From Gaiellasilicea sp963791905 (lineage in GTDB: Bacteria > Actinomycetota > Thermoleophilia > Gaiellales > Gaiellaceae): 64,000 nt of DNA. A model generated the notes under the pieces. It was not told where the DNA came from. It worked only from the letters and a program-made list of their open reading frames with translations, and searched no databases. The DNA is taken from assembly GCA_963791905.1 (NCBI GenBank), contig CAWBTX010000004.1:496001-560000 (forward strand). The letters are read 5' to 3'. Positions 37,970 through 46,938 of the stretch are shown one piece after another; positions within the stretch are counted from its first letter, which is position 1, and the number at the start of each line of letters is the position of its first letter. Both the position numbers and the translations under genes were made by a program.

Positions 37970-37981
37970 TAGCTTGGACTC
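37970..37981 (+). promoter_or_regulatory. -10-like box 6 bases before polA
   Basis: TAGCTT at 37970-37975, six bases, polA ATG at 37982, in the 25-base divergent gap with the acetyltransferase gene. It fits the leaderless pattern seen elsewhere in the window. Confidence 0.35.
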
Positions 37982-40556
37982 ATGCCGAAGACGCTCACCG
38001 GCCAGGAACTGCAGCTCGACGACGGGCCCGCGCGCGACTCCGAGCTCTTCCTGGTCGACGGCAACAACCTCGCCTACCGCGCGTTCTTCGCGCTCCCGGA
38101 GGAGCTCGCCACGAGCGACGGCTTCCCGACGAACGCCTTGCTCGGCTTCACGAACATGCTCTTCAAGCTGCTCGCCGACTATCGCCCGAAGGGCGTCGCC
38201 GTCGCGTGGGACACGCGCGCCGTGCACCGCGCCGCCATCTCGGAGGACTACAAGCGCGACCGCCGGGCGATGCCCGACCTCCTCCGCGAGCAGTTCCCGC
38301 ACTTCAGGCCGATCGTCGAGGCCTTCGGCTACCGGAACCTCGAGTTCGAGGGGTGGGAGGCGGACGACGTGATCGCCACGCTCGCGACCCGCGCCGACGA
38401 GGCCGGCGTCAAGACGACCGTCGTCTCGACCGATCGCGACGCCTTCCAGCTCGTCTCCGAGAACATCAGCCTGATGATGACGCCGCGAGGCGTCGCCGAC
38501 GTCAACGTGTACACGCCCGAGCGCGTCGAGCTGCGCTACGGCGTCCGGCCGGACCAGGTGCCGGACTTCATCGGCCTCAAGGGGGACACGTCCGACAACA
38601 TCCCGGGCGTCCCCGGCATCGGCGACAAGACCGCGGGGCAGCTGATCGCCCAGTACGGCTCGGTCGAGGCCGTGATCGAGCACGCGGACGAGCTCTCGCC
38701 CGCGCGCAAGAAGAACATCCTCGAGCACGCAGAACAGGCGCGGACGTCGAAGGTGCTCGCGACGATGCGGCGCGATCTCGACATCGACTGCGATCCGACC
38801 GAGCTCGTGCTGTCGCCGCCCGACCGCGGCCAGCTCAGGGAGACGTTCCGGCGCTTCGAGTTCCGCGGGCTGCTGAACCGCGTCGACGATCTCGACGAGG
38901 CGGTGCCGGCGGCCGCGCCGATGAAGGTCGAGGGAACACAGGTCGAGTGGCGCGAGGGCGAGCTGCCGGTCGCCCACGGGCGCGTCGGGCTCGCGATCTC
39001 CGACGGAAGGTTCGCGCTCGCGCAGGAGGACGGTGTCGTCGTCGGCCCGTGGGATCCCGCGCTCCTGCCCCGTCTCCGCGAGGCGGAGATCGTCGCGCAC
39101 GACTACAAGTCTCTCCCGCGGCTGACGATGCAGCCCGCCGAGGACACGATGATCGCTGCCTACCTGATCGAGCCGGCGCGCTCCGAGTACGCGATCGACG
39201 ACCTCTCGGCCGAGTACGGGCTCGAGGTCCTGCCCGAGCCGGCGACGGAGGAGGAGACGGCCGCCCTGATCCGGCGCGCAGAGGCGCCGCGACGGCTGGC
39301 GCCGCGCCTGCGGGAACGCGTCGCCGAGCGGGGCTCTGAGCACCTCTACGACGAGATCGAGCTGCCGTTGACCGCCGTGCTCGCCTCGATGGAGGACGCC
39401 GGCGTCAAGATCGACACGTACCGGATGGGCGAGATCACCGCCCGCCTCGTCGACCGCGTCGAGGAGCTCGAGGCGCAGGCGTACGAGCTCGCCGGGGAGG
39501 AGTTCATGCTCGGCTCGACCCAGCAGGTCGCGCGCATCCTGTTCGAGAAGCTCGAGCTGACGCCCGGCCGCAAGGGGAAGACGGGGTACTCGACCGACAC
39601 GCGGGTGCTCCGCTCGATCCGGCACGAGCACCCGATCGTCGAGGTGCTCGAGGACTGGCGCGAGCTGACGAAGCTCATCAACACGTACCTCGGCCCGCTC
39701 CCGTCGCTGCTGGGCGAGGACGGCCGCCTGCACACGACCTTCAACCAGACGGTCGCGTCGACCGGACGGCTCTCGACGACGAACCCGAACCTGCAGGCGA
39801 TCCCGATCCGGACGGAGCTCGGTCGCGAGATCCGCTCCGCCTTCATCGCCGACGCGGGCCAGCGGCTCGTCTCGGCCGACTACAGCCAGGTCGAGCTGCG
39901 CATCCTCGCGCACGTCTCCGGCGAGCCGGTGCTGCGGGAGGCCTTCGCGCCGCAACGAGGACATCCACACGCGCACGGCCGCGGAGGTGCTCGGGAAGGA
40001 CGCGGCGACGCTGACCAAGGACGAGCGGAACGTCGCCAAGATGGTCAACTTCGGGATCATCTACGGCATCTCGTCGTTCGGGCTCTCCGAGAACCTCGAG
40101 ATCCCCCGCGAGGAGGCGCAGGCCTACATCGACACCTACCTCGCGCGGTTCCCGCACGTCCAGGACTTCATCCAGCGCACGATCGAGCAGGCCGAGCGCG
40201 ACGGGTACGTGACGACGCTCCTGGGCCGCCGCCGGCCGGTGCCCGAGATCCGCGCCTCGAACCGGCAGACGCGAGGCCTCGGCGAGCGGCTCGCCGTCAA
40301 CTCGGTCATGCAGGGCACGGCCGCCGACGTCATCAAGGTCGCGATGATCCGGATCCACCGGCGGTTGCGCGAGGAGGGGAGGGCCGCACGCCTCGTCCTG
40401 CAGGTGCACGACGAGCTGCTGCTGGAGACGCCCGAGACCGAGACGAGCGCGGTCAAGGACCTCGTCCGCGAAGAGATGTGCAACGCCTATCCGCTCGACC
40501 CGGCGCTCGCCGTCGACGTCGGCGTCGGCGACGACTGGAACGAAGCGAAAAGCTGA
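37982..40556 (+). CDS. polA: DNA polymerase I (one frameshift)
   Basis: 857 residues when corrected. Residues 1-310 form the 5'-3' exonuclease domain (ELFLVDGNNLAYRAFFALP; GWEADDVIATLATRA; GLKGDTSDNIPGVPGIG). The middle domain lacks the DxE and other acidic 3'-5' exonuclease motifs, so it is probably not proofreading. The polymerase domain has motif A DYSQVELRILAH, motif B RNVAKMVNFGIIYG and motif C QVHDEL. The frame changes once near 39947-39953, where FAP must read FARNEDIHTRTAAEVLG. One extra C there explains it. As polA is normally kept intact, a sequence error is likely. Confidence 0.9.
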
Positions 40557-40612
40557 CACGACACCGGGCGATCCGTCCGGGCCGGGTTTGGTTTGCGAGG
40601 TCTGGACCTGGC

Positions 40613-40629
40613 TATACTGCGCGCTCGCC
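40613..40629 (+). promoter_or_regulatory. -10 element of rpsA
   Basis: TATACT at 40613-40618 is the best -10 match in this part of the window. TTGCGA and TTGGTT upstream are possible -35 boxes but their spacing (14 or 19) is poor. The rpsA GTG codons at 40630 and 40633 follow closely, so any leader would be only a few bases. Confidence 0.45.
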
Positions 40630-42231
40630 GTGGTGAACGAAACCATCGAAAAGCCTGCGCAGGCCGAAGAAGGGGTCTGGGTGACAGGCCCGGACGGAGA
40701 GCTCGTCCCCGACTACGAGTCGACCTTCCCGACGATCAACGAGGGGGAGGTCGTCCACGGGACGGTCGTCCGCGTGGACAAGGACGAGGTGCTCGTCGAC
40801 ATCGGTTACAAGTCGGAGGGCGTGATCCCGGTCGCCGAGCTGTCGATCCGGCGTTCGGTGAATCCTGCGGACGAGGTTTCGGTCGGCGAGGAGATCGACG
40901 CGCTCGTGATGACGAAGGAGGACGCCGAGGGGCGTCTGATCCTGTCGAAGAAGCGCGCCCGGTTCGAGCTCGCGTGGAAGAAGATCGAGGGGGCTGCAGA
41001 GTCCGGCGAGCCTGTGGTCGGCAAGGTGATCGAGGTCGTCAAGGGCGGGCTCATCCTCGACCTCGGCGTCCGTGGCTTCCTGCCCGCGTCGCTGGTCGAC
41101 ATCCGCCGCGTCCAGGACCTCGACGAGTTCATGGGCAAGGAGCTCCGCTGCAAGGTGATCGAGCTCAACCGCTCGCGCAACAACGTCGTCCTCTCGCGCC
41201 GGGCCGTCCTCGAGGACGAGCGCAAGGAGATGCGCCAGGCGATCCTCGACCGGCTCAACCCGGGCGACGTCGTCGACGGCCAGATCTCGAACATCGTCGA
41301 CTTCGGCGCGTTCGTCGATCTCGACGGCATGGACGGCCTCATCCACATCTCCGAGCTCTCCTGGAGCCACGTCAACCATCCGTCCGAGGTGCTCGAGATC
41401 GGGCAGGACGTGAAGGTCAAGGTGCTGGACATCGATCGCGAGCGCCAGCGGATCTCGCTCGGGCTGAAGCAGACGCAGTCCGACCCGTGGCAGCAGGTGA
41501 TCGAGAACTACAACGAGGGCGACGTGGTCGAGGGCCGGGTCACGAAGGTCGTCACGTTCGGCGCGTTCGTCGAGATCCTCCCCGGCGTCGAGGGCCTCGT
41601 CCACATCTCCGAGCTCGCGCAGCACCACGTCGAGAACCCGCGCGAGGTCGTCTCGCAGGGCGACGCGGTCAACGTGCTCATCCTCGAGGTCGACGCCGAG
41701 CGCCGGCGCCTCTCGCTCTCGCTGAAGCGGGTCGAGGAGGGCGCGCAGCCGCTGCCGCGGGCCGACGGCGCCGAGTCCGTGCACGTGACGCCCAAGCTCG
41801 ATCTCTCCGAGGACGTCTTCCCGGCCGGCGCTGTGGCCGACGAGGTCGAGGCGGCCGATGAGGCCGTGACCGAGGCGGTCGAGGCCGACGCCGACGCTGA
41901 GCCGGTGGTTGAGGCCGAGGCCGAGACCCTCGTCGACGCTGAGGCCGAGCCGGTGGTCGAGGCTGAGCCTGTCGCGGAGGCCGAGCCTGAGCCCGTCGCG
42001 GAGGCTGAGGCCGAGCCGGTTGAGGCTGAGGCTGAGGCGGAGCCGGTGGTCGAGCCCGAGCTCGAGCCCGAGCCCGTCGCGGAGGCAGAGACCGAGCCCG
42101 TCGCGGAGGTCGAGCTCGAGGACACTGCTGCTCCCGAGTCGGATGCCGCCGCCGAGACCGAGCTCGAAGCCGAATCGACCGCCGACGCCGACGGTTCCGC
42201 CGGCGACGACGAGCCTGACCAAGCCGCCTAG
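40630..42231 (+). CDS. rpsA: 30S ribosomal protein S1
   Basis: About 533 residues. Four S1 RNA-binding domains (about 40-105, 125-190, 210-280, 295-365) with typical ends such as VDFGAFVDLDGMDGLIHISE and VTFGAFVEILPGVEGLVHISE. This four-domain form is the actinobacterial type. The last 140 residues are an extremely acidic low-complexity tail of Glu-Ala-Glu-Pro-Val repeats. The start is GTG 40630 or 40633 (VNETIEKPAQ). S1 helps 30S subunits bind mRNA. The frame overlaps the only plausible canonical start for coaE. Confidence 0.94.
   Translation: MVNETIEKPAQAEEGVWVTGPDGELVPDYESTFPTINEGEVVHGTVVRVDKDEVLVDIGYKSEGVIPVAELSIRRSVNPADEVSVGEEIDALVMTKEDAEGRLILSKKRARFELAWKKIEGAAESGEPVVGKVIEVVKGGLILDLGVRGFLPASLVDIRRVQDLDEFMGKELRCKVIELNRSRNNVVLSRRAVLEDERKEMRQAILDRLNPGDVVDGQISNIVDFGAFVDLDGMDGLIHISELSWSHVNHPSEVLEIGQDVKVKVLDIDRERQRISLGLKQTQSDPWQQVIENYNEGDVVEGRVTKVVTFGAFVEILPGVEGLVHISELAQHHVENPREVVSQGDAVNVLILEVDAERRRLSLSLKRVEEGAQPLPRADGAESVHVTPKLDLSEDVFPAGAVADEVEAADEAVTEAVEADADAEPVVEAEAETLVDAEAEPVVEAEPVAEAEPEPVAEAEAEPVEAEAEAEPVVEPELEPEPVAEAETEPVAEVELEDTAAPESDAAAETELEAESTADADGSAGDDEPDQAA
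41842..42117 (+). repeat. Acidic low-complexity repeat within rpsA
   Basis: Imperfect GAG-GCN-GAG-CCN-GTC codon repeats encode runs of (V/A)EAE(P/A) in the C-terminal tail of ribosomal protein S1. Internal similarity makes this stretch prone to slippage and to assembly collapse. Coding-frame periodicity shows that it is translated. Confidence 0.6.
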
Positions 42232-42835
42232 CAGCCGACTCGAGCCCGGCTCTGCACCCATCGCGGTCGCCATCACCGGCGGCATCGGCGCGGGCAAGAG
42301 CGAAGCTCTCTACGCCTTCCAGAAGGCCGGTGCCGCGACCGTCTCGAGCGACGAGATCGTCCACAACCTGCTGGCGAACGACGACGAGGTGCGCGAGGCG
42401 ATGGTGCGCGAGCTGGGGGAGGGGATCCTCGGCGAGGACGGAAAGATCGATCGTGGCCGGGTCGCCGACGTCGTCTTCGCCAACCGCCGGAAGCTCGACT
42501 TCCTCGAGGCGCTCCTGCACCCGCGCGTCTCGGCGGAGTACCTGCGCTGGCGCGAACAGCTCGGCCGGCTGCCGAACCCGCCCCGAGTCTGCGTCACGGA
42601 GGTGCCGCTCCTCTTCGAATCGGGCGCCGAGTCGCGGTTCGACAAGGTCGTCGTGATCACGGCGCCCGCGAAGTTGCGCGAGCAGCGGCGCCGCGTGCGC
42701 CGCGACGACCGCGAGGCGCGGCTGCTCCCCGATGCCGAGAAGGTGAAGCGCGCCGACTTCGCGTACGTGAACACCGGCTCGTTGGACGACCTCGACGCCT
42801 GGGTCCAGGGCGTGATGGCGGAGCTGACGAAGTGA
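42143..42835 (+). CDS. coaE: Dephospho-CoA kinase
   Basis: Last enzyme of CoA biosynthesis (phosphorylates dephospho-CoA). The P-loop is AITGGIGAGKSEA, SSDEIVHNLL follows, and VCVTEVPLLFESGAESRFD is the CoaE signature. The C-terminus ends VMAELTK and its stop overlaps the transglycosylase GTG (GTGA). Start problem: the family would begin around 42240, where no ATG/GTG/TTG exists in frame. The nearest canonical codon is ATG 42143, deep inside rpsA, and CTG 42215 is an alternative. The coordinates use ATG 42143 for want of better evidence. The rpsA-coaE order is typical of actinobacteria. Confidence 0.85.
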   Translation: MPPPRPSSKPNRPPTPTVPPATTSLTKPPSSRLEPGSAPIAVAITGGIGAGKSEALYAFQKAGAATVSSDEIVHNLLANDDEVREAMVRELGEGILGEDGKIDRGRVADVVFANRRKLDFLEALLHPRVSAEYLRWREQLGRLPNPPRVCVTEVPLLFESGAESRFDKVVVITAPAKLREQRRRVRRDDREARLLPDAEKVKRADFAYVNTGSLDDLDAWVQGVMAELTK

Positions 42836-43382
42836 CGAGGCTCGGGGTTCGTCGGCCTGCTCGCGCTGGTGCTCGCCGGCGTCGGGCTCTACGTCTACGA
42901 GACGGAGCCGCGCTGGTACGAGCGCGTGCGCTACCCGCTGCGCTACGAGGAGCTCATCACGGGCCACGCGACGAACTACGACCTCGAGCCGCAGCTCCTC
43001 GCCGCCGTGATCTACCAGGAGAGCAAGTTCGATGCCGACGCGCGCTCGTCGTCGGGGGCGGTTGGCCTGATGCAGCTGCTGCCCGAGACCGGCCAGGGCA
43101 TCGCCGACCGGACCGGGGGCAAGGAGTGGCGGCCCGATGATCTCCTGAACCCGGAGCTGAACATCCGCTACGGCTCCTGGTACCTCCGCCACCTGCTCGA
43201 CAAGTACGGCGACGAGGAGCTCGCCCTCGCCGCCTACAACGCGGGCCAGACGAACGTCGACCGCTGGCGCGAGCAGGGTCTCGGGATCCAGTTCCCGGAG
43301 ACGCAGCACTACGTCGACCGGGTCGCCGAGCTGAAGCGAGATGTACGCGCGCAGCTACGCCGACGAGCTCGGTCTCTCCTAG
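42832..43382 (+). CDS. Membrane-anchored lytic transglycosylase (two frameshifts)
   Basis: 182 residues when corrected. N-terminal membrane anchor FVGLLALVLAGVGLYVYETE, then an SLT-type lysozyme-like domain with YDLEPQLLAAVIYQESKFDA (catalytic Glu in QES), SSGAVGLMQLLPETG, LNIRYGSWYLRHLLDKYG and ALAAYNAGQTNVDRW. It cleaves peptidoglycan glycan strands. The starting residues VTRLG and the anchor are in different frames (one extra G in the run at 42843-42847). The end MYARSYADELGLS is in a third frame after another extra base near 43336-43342. Its TAG shares CTAG with the TetR stop on the other strand. Confidence 0.82.
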
Positions 43383-43930
43383 CGGGGCGCGACGCCCGTC
43401 TCGACGAGCGTCATCAGGACGTCCAGGTCGGGCATCGACTCCTCCGTCGCCCGTGCGAACGCGAGGCCGTTCGCGACGATGCTGAGGTACTGCGCGGTGA
43501 CGTGGATCGGCACGTCGTCGCGGACCGAGCCGCGCAACCGCTCCTGTCGCTCGCCGCGCTGCGCGCGGGCCTCCGCATCGAGCCTGGCGACCTGCTCGCG
43601 AAAGCCGGCATCCGTGCGGATCCGCCCGGTCGCCTCCACGAGCACCGAGAGCCAGTCGGCGTCGGCGTGCGCGACGGCGTCGAGCAGCGCGCGGAAGCCC
43701 TCGTCCAGCCAGGTCTCGACGAAGCGGTCGGAAGATCGCTTGACGAGCGCGACGAAGAGGGCCTCCTTGCTCTCGTAGTAGTTGAAGATCGCGCCGCGCG
43801 AGAGGCCCGTCTCCTCCTCGAGACGCGCGACGGTCGCACCCTCGTAGCCGTGGCGTGCGAACGCGCGCTGTGCACCCTCGAGGATCTCCTCGCGCCTGCG
43901 CTGCTTGTGCTCCTCCGAGACCTTCGGCAT
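43379..43930 (-). CDS. TetR-family transcriptional regulator
   Basis: 183 residues. N-terminal HTH: RRREEILEGAQRAFARHGYE, GATVARLEEETGLSRGAIFN, YYESKEALF. The C-terminal ligand domain is unremarkable. The start is ATG 43930 (MPKVSEEHKQ); a GTG directly before it is less likely. It is transcribed away from an MFS exporter gene with only 62 bases between, so it almost certainly represses that exporter and itself. The inducer is unknown. Confidence 0.9.
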   Translation of the reverse strand: MPKVSEEHKQRRREEILEGAQRAFARHGYEGATVARLEEETGLSRGAIFNYYESKEALFVALVKRSSDRFVETWLDEGFRALLDAVAHADADWLSVLVEATGRIRTDAGFREQVARLDAEARAQRGERQERLRGSVRDDVPIHVTAQYLSIVANGLAFARATEESMPDLDVLMTLVETGVAPR

Positions 43931-43938
43931 CACTTCAC

Positions 43939-43967
43939 TTTACAAAAACGTACGGACGTACTATTAT
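43939..43967 (+). promoter_or_regulatory. Strong promoter with embedded repeat operator for the MFS gene
   Basis: TTTACA (43939-43944), exactly 17 bases, TATTAT (43962-43967): the best -35/-10 pair in the window. The spacer contains ACGTACGGACGTAC (43948-43961), two CGTAC half-sites in close repeat, a probable TetR-family operator. The -35 box is only 9 bases from the divergent TetR start, so one bound repressor could block both genes. RBS GAGGAGG at 43981-43987. Confidence 0.65.
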
Positions 43968-43992
43968 CTCGCTCGCCCGAGAGGAGGTAGCC

Positions 43993-45207
43993 GTGCAGAA
44001 GAAGCCGCTGACAGCACTCGTCACGTCCGAGATCGTCTCGATCCTCGGCTCGCGCATGACCTACCTCGCGCTGCCCTGGTTCGTGCTCGTCACGACGGGC
44101 TCGGCGGCCAAGATGACGCTCGTTCTCGCCGCCGAGGTCCTGCCGATGGCGGTCTTCGGCATTCCGAGCGGGACGCTTGTCGAGCGGTTGGGCGCGCGGA
44201 ACACGATGCTGGTCTGCGACGCGGCGCGGGCTCCGCTCCTGGCGTCGCTGCCGCTCCTGTACGCCGCCGACCTGCTGAGCTTTCCCCTCCTGCTCGTGCT
44301 GGTCTTCGTCCTCGGCTGCTTCATGGCGCCGTACTTCGCAGCCCAGCGCGTGATCCTGCCGGAGCTTGTCGGCGAGGACGAGCAGGCGATCGCCCAGGGG
44401 AACAGCGTCATCGAGGGCGGCACGGCCTTCGCCAGCCTCGCAGGCCCCGCCCTGGCCGGGATCCTGATCCCGTTCCTCGGCGCGCCGAACGTCCTCTACG
44501 TCGACGCCGCGACCTACGTCGTCTCGTTCATCCTGCTCGCCGGGTTCGTCCCGAAGACGAGGCGAATCGCCGCCGACGCGGCGCGGCGCGGGGTGCTCGC
44601 CGGGATCAGGTTCCTGCTGCGCGATCCGCTCCTCGGTCCGTTGAGCGGCACGGTGATCGTGCTCAACTTCCTCGGCTCCGGCCTCTCGGCGACCCTGCCG
44701 TACTACGCCTACGACAGCTTCTCGGGCGACGCGAAGATCGCGGGGCTGTTCTTCACGGCGTTGGGGGCCGGCGCGCTCGTCGGCAGCGTCGCCGCCGTTC
44801 TCGTGATCAAGCGCGTGCACCCGCTGAAGCTGGCCGCGTTCGGGATCGTCGCGCTGAGCCTGCCGCTGTGGCTGCTACCGCTGGGCCTGCCGGCCTGGGG
44901 CGTGATGGCCGCGCTCTTCACCGCGACGCTGTTCACGCCGCTCGTCAACGGGCCGGTGATCGGGGTCATCACGGCGCGGACGCCGTTCGAGCTGCGGCCG
45001 AAGATGATGACGGCGCTGATCTCGATCAGCACGCTGGCGACGCCGCTCGGCTTCCTCGTCGCCGGGCAGCTCCTCGAGCCGTGGGGCGTGAGCAGGGTTC
45101 TCGCCGCCGTCGCAGTCGGGATGACCGCGACCGCGCTCGTCTTCGCCGCGATCGCCCTCCGCCACCGCAACGAGCAGCTTCCCGAGACCGCGCCGGCCGC
45201 TGCCTAG
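43993..45207 (+). CDS. MFS exporter (EntS/MFS_3-like)
   Basis: 404 residues, about 12 membrane helices. ALVTSEIVSILGSRMTYLAL begins the first helix, GIPSGTLVERLGARNTMLVC is the loop 2-3 motif of the MFS, and a second-half motif lies near VIKRVHPLKLAAFGI. It is closest in pattern to MFS_3 exporters of siderophores or drugs. The start GTG lies 5 bases after GAGGAGG. Regulation by the divergent TetR is inferred. It converges on the next gene with stops sharing CTAG (45204-45207). Confidence 0.88.
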   Translation: MQKKPLTALVTSEIVSILGSRMTYLALPWFVLVTTGSAAKMTLVLAAEVLPMAVFGIPSGTLVERLGARNTMLVCDAARAPLLASLPLLYAADLLSFPLLLVLVFVLGCFMAPYFAAQRVILPELVGEDEQAIAQGNSVIEGGTAFASLAGPALAGILIPFLGAPNVLYVDAATYVVSFILLAGFVPKTRRIAADAARRGVLAGIRFLLRDPLLGPLSGTVIVLNFLGSGLSATLPYYAYDSFSGDAKIAGLFFTALGAGALVGSVAAVLVIKRVHPLKLAAFGIVALSLPLWLLPLGLPAWGVMAALFTATLFTPLVNGPVIGVITARTPFELRPKMMTALISISTLATPLGFLVAGQLLEPWGVSRVLAAVAVGMTATALVFAAIALRHRNEQLPETAPAAA

Positions 45208-46853
45208 GGCTGGGTGAGGTGCACCCAGAGGTTCTCGAGCAGTTGCCGCACGGGCGGGCAGAACTGGATCGAGCCGCCGAAGTCGAGCGCGCCGGCGGAA
45301 AACACCCGCGCGCCGGCCGGCGTCTCGTAGTACGTCATCTGGGCGGTGAGGCCCGGCCCGAAGACGTCCGGGATGTCCGCGACGACGTACGTGGAGGGCG
45401 GGCACTCCGGCGTCGTCGCATCGATCTCGATCCCGTAGCCGCCGATCTGATCGCCGATCGTGGAGCCGTTCCCGAGGCCTGTACCCGCGAAGAGCCATGG
45501 GACCACGTGTGCTCCGGTGACGCGGAACAGGCCCTGCCGCGTCCCGTCGTCGTTCGCCCGGTACTGCGTCCCGAGGAGGCGCACCTCCGGCCGGCCAAGG
45601 TTTCGCCAGAGCTTCACCCGGCGGATGTAGTTGCCGCGACGGGACACCCGCCAGAAGAAGTTGTTCGCGGAGAGGAAGATCAGGTTGCCGCCCAGGTCGC
45701 GGTAGCGCTCGATCACCGTGTACGCGTGGTTCGTGACGTACTCGGTGTGACCGGGGAAGATGATCAGGTCGTAGAGCCGCGCCAGCGCGTTGGCGTCGAA
45801 GCGCCCGAGATCCTCGTCCGAGAGGAAGTCCGGATTCCTGCCCGTCTGGTGCAGCCAGCGAAGGAACGCCAGGTCGTAGCGCCGGTAGCGAGGTGGCACG
45901 CCGCGGTTCATGAACGGCCGGTTCAGCCGCACCGGCGGATTCCCGCCCGCGTACCAGGTGTCGCCCCAGCCGTCGCCGTTCGAGTCCCTGAAGTTGTAGG
46001 CCTGCCAGGTGCTCGTCGGGAGGACGACTGCCACTCGGCTCGCGGCGCCGAACTTCTTCGGCCGGATGATGAACGGCGCGTATCCCCTGCGGCCGTCGGA
46101 TGCGAGCAGGCGGGCGAAGTAGAGGCCGGAGGGCCATTCGCCGAGCCTGAGCGTGATGGTGCCGGTGCGATGACGCAGGTGTCCCCACGGGATGCGGCGA
46201 GGACGCGCCATCGCGACGCCCTTCATCTCGTCGGGCCGGTCGGTGTGCGACGTCTCCCCGCCTGCCCGGAAGATCTGCACCGCCAGCCGGTCGGCGTCGG
46301 CGTCGACGCGCAGGCGCGCCAGCTTCCCAGGGGCGTAGCTGCGCTTCCGGAACATCGCCTCGACACCGAGGATTCGCACCACGGGCGCGCGCGGCGCCTG
46401 AGGACTTGCGGGGCCGTGATTCGTATACACCCGTTGCCCGTCGACGGTGATCCGCATCACATAGGTGCCCGGCGCCATGCGTTTCCCCGGCTGCCAGGTG
46501 AACCGGTGCCGTCCACGCGGCAGATCGGCGCTCGCGCTCCAGAACGGCTGCAGCTGGGGCCGGCCGCCGCGAATCGCCTCGATCATCACGTTCGCGGGCC
46601 GCTCGAGATCGAAGCTGATGAACGCCTTGTCGCGGAGGTCGGAGCCCGGGCTCACGGTCGCGAGCAGTCTGCGGTCACCCTCGAAGGGCCGCTTGCTGCG
46701 CACCCCGAGGGCCTTCAACCGCGGCGGCCGTTTGCTGGAACGAAGCGGTCCACCGCGCGCGAGCTCCGGCAGGAACGCCACCCCGAGCGCTGCCAGCGCG
46801 CCGATGCGCAGCAGCGCTTGGCGGCTCAGCGATCGCGGCGGGGCGGGGTCCAT
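45204..46853 (-). CDS. Secreted N,N-dimethylformamidase-beta-like protein
   Basis: 549 residues. The N-terminal signal region (RSLSRQALLRIGALAALGVA) resembles a Tat-type leader but has only one arginine of the pair. Two beta-sandwich-like segments (about 60-250; WQPGKRMAPGTYVMRI) precede a glutaminase-like Rossmann domain with VAVVLPTSTWQAYNFRDSNG, YDLIIFPGHTEYVTNHAY and LIFLSANNFFWRV. This is the pattern of the large-subunit C-terminal domain of N,N-dimethylformamidase and its many uncharacterised relatives. No enzymatic claim is made. A second homologue is encoded at 53724. Confidence 0.7.
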   Translation of the reverse strand: MDPAPPRSLSRQALLRIGALAALGVAFLPELARGGPLRSSKRPPRLKALGVRSKRPFEGDRRLLATVSPGSDLRDKAFISFDLERPANVMIEAIRGGRPQLQPFWSASADLPRGRHRFTWQPGKRMAPGTYVMRITVDGQRVYTNHGPASPQAPRAPVVRILGVEAMFRKRSYAPGKLARLRVDADADRLAVQIFRAGGETSHTDRPDEMKGVAMARPRRIPWGHLRHRTGTITLRLGEWPSGLYFARLLASDGRRGYAPFIIRPKKFGAASRVAVVLPTSTWQAYNFRDSNGDGWGDTWYAGGNPPVRLNRPFMNRGVPPRYRRYDLAFLRWLHQTGRNPDFLSDEDLGRFDANALARLYDLIIFPGHTEYVTNHAYTVIERYRDLGGNLIFLSANNFFWRVSRRGNYIRRVKLWRNLGRPEVRLLGTQYRANDDGTRQGLFRVTGAHVVPWLFAGTGLGNGSTIGDQIGGYGIEIDATTPECPPSTYVVADIPDVFGPGLTAQMTYYETPAGARVFSAGALDFGGSIQFCPPVRQLLENLWVHLTQP

Positions 46854-46938
46854 GTGTGCGGGAGGGTACGTGTGTTCGCTGGAGGATTGCCGGCGCTCGC
46901 CATCCTAGAGTCATGGGCGGCCGCCGCACCGCACCGGC

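Noticed and set aside
43873..43992. Earlier start of the MFS gene inside the TetR region
   Set aside because: A perfect RBS precedes GTG 43993 and the upstream extension lies across the promoter.
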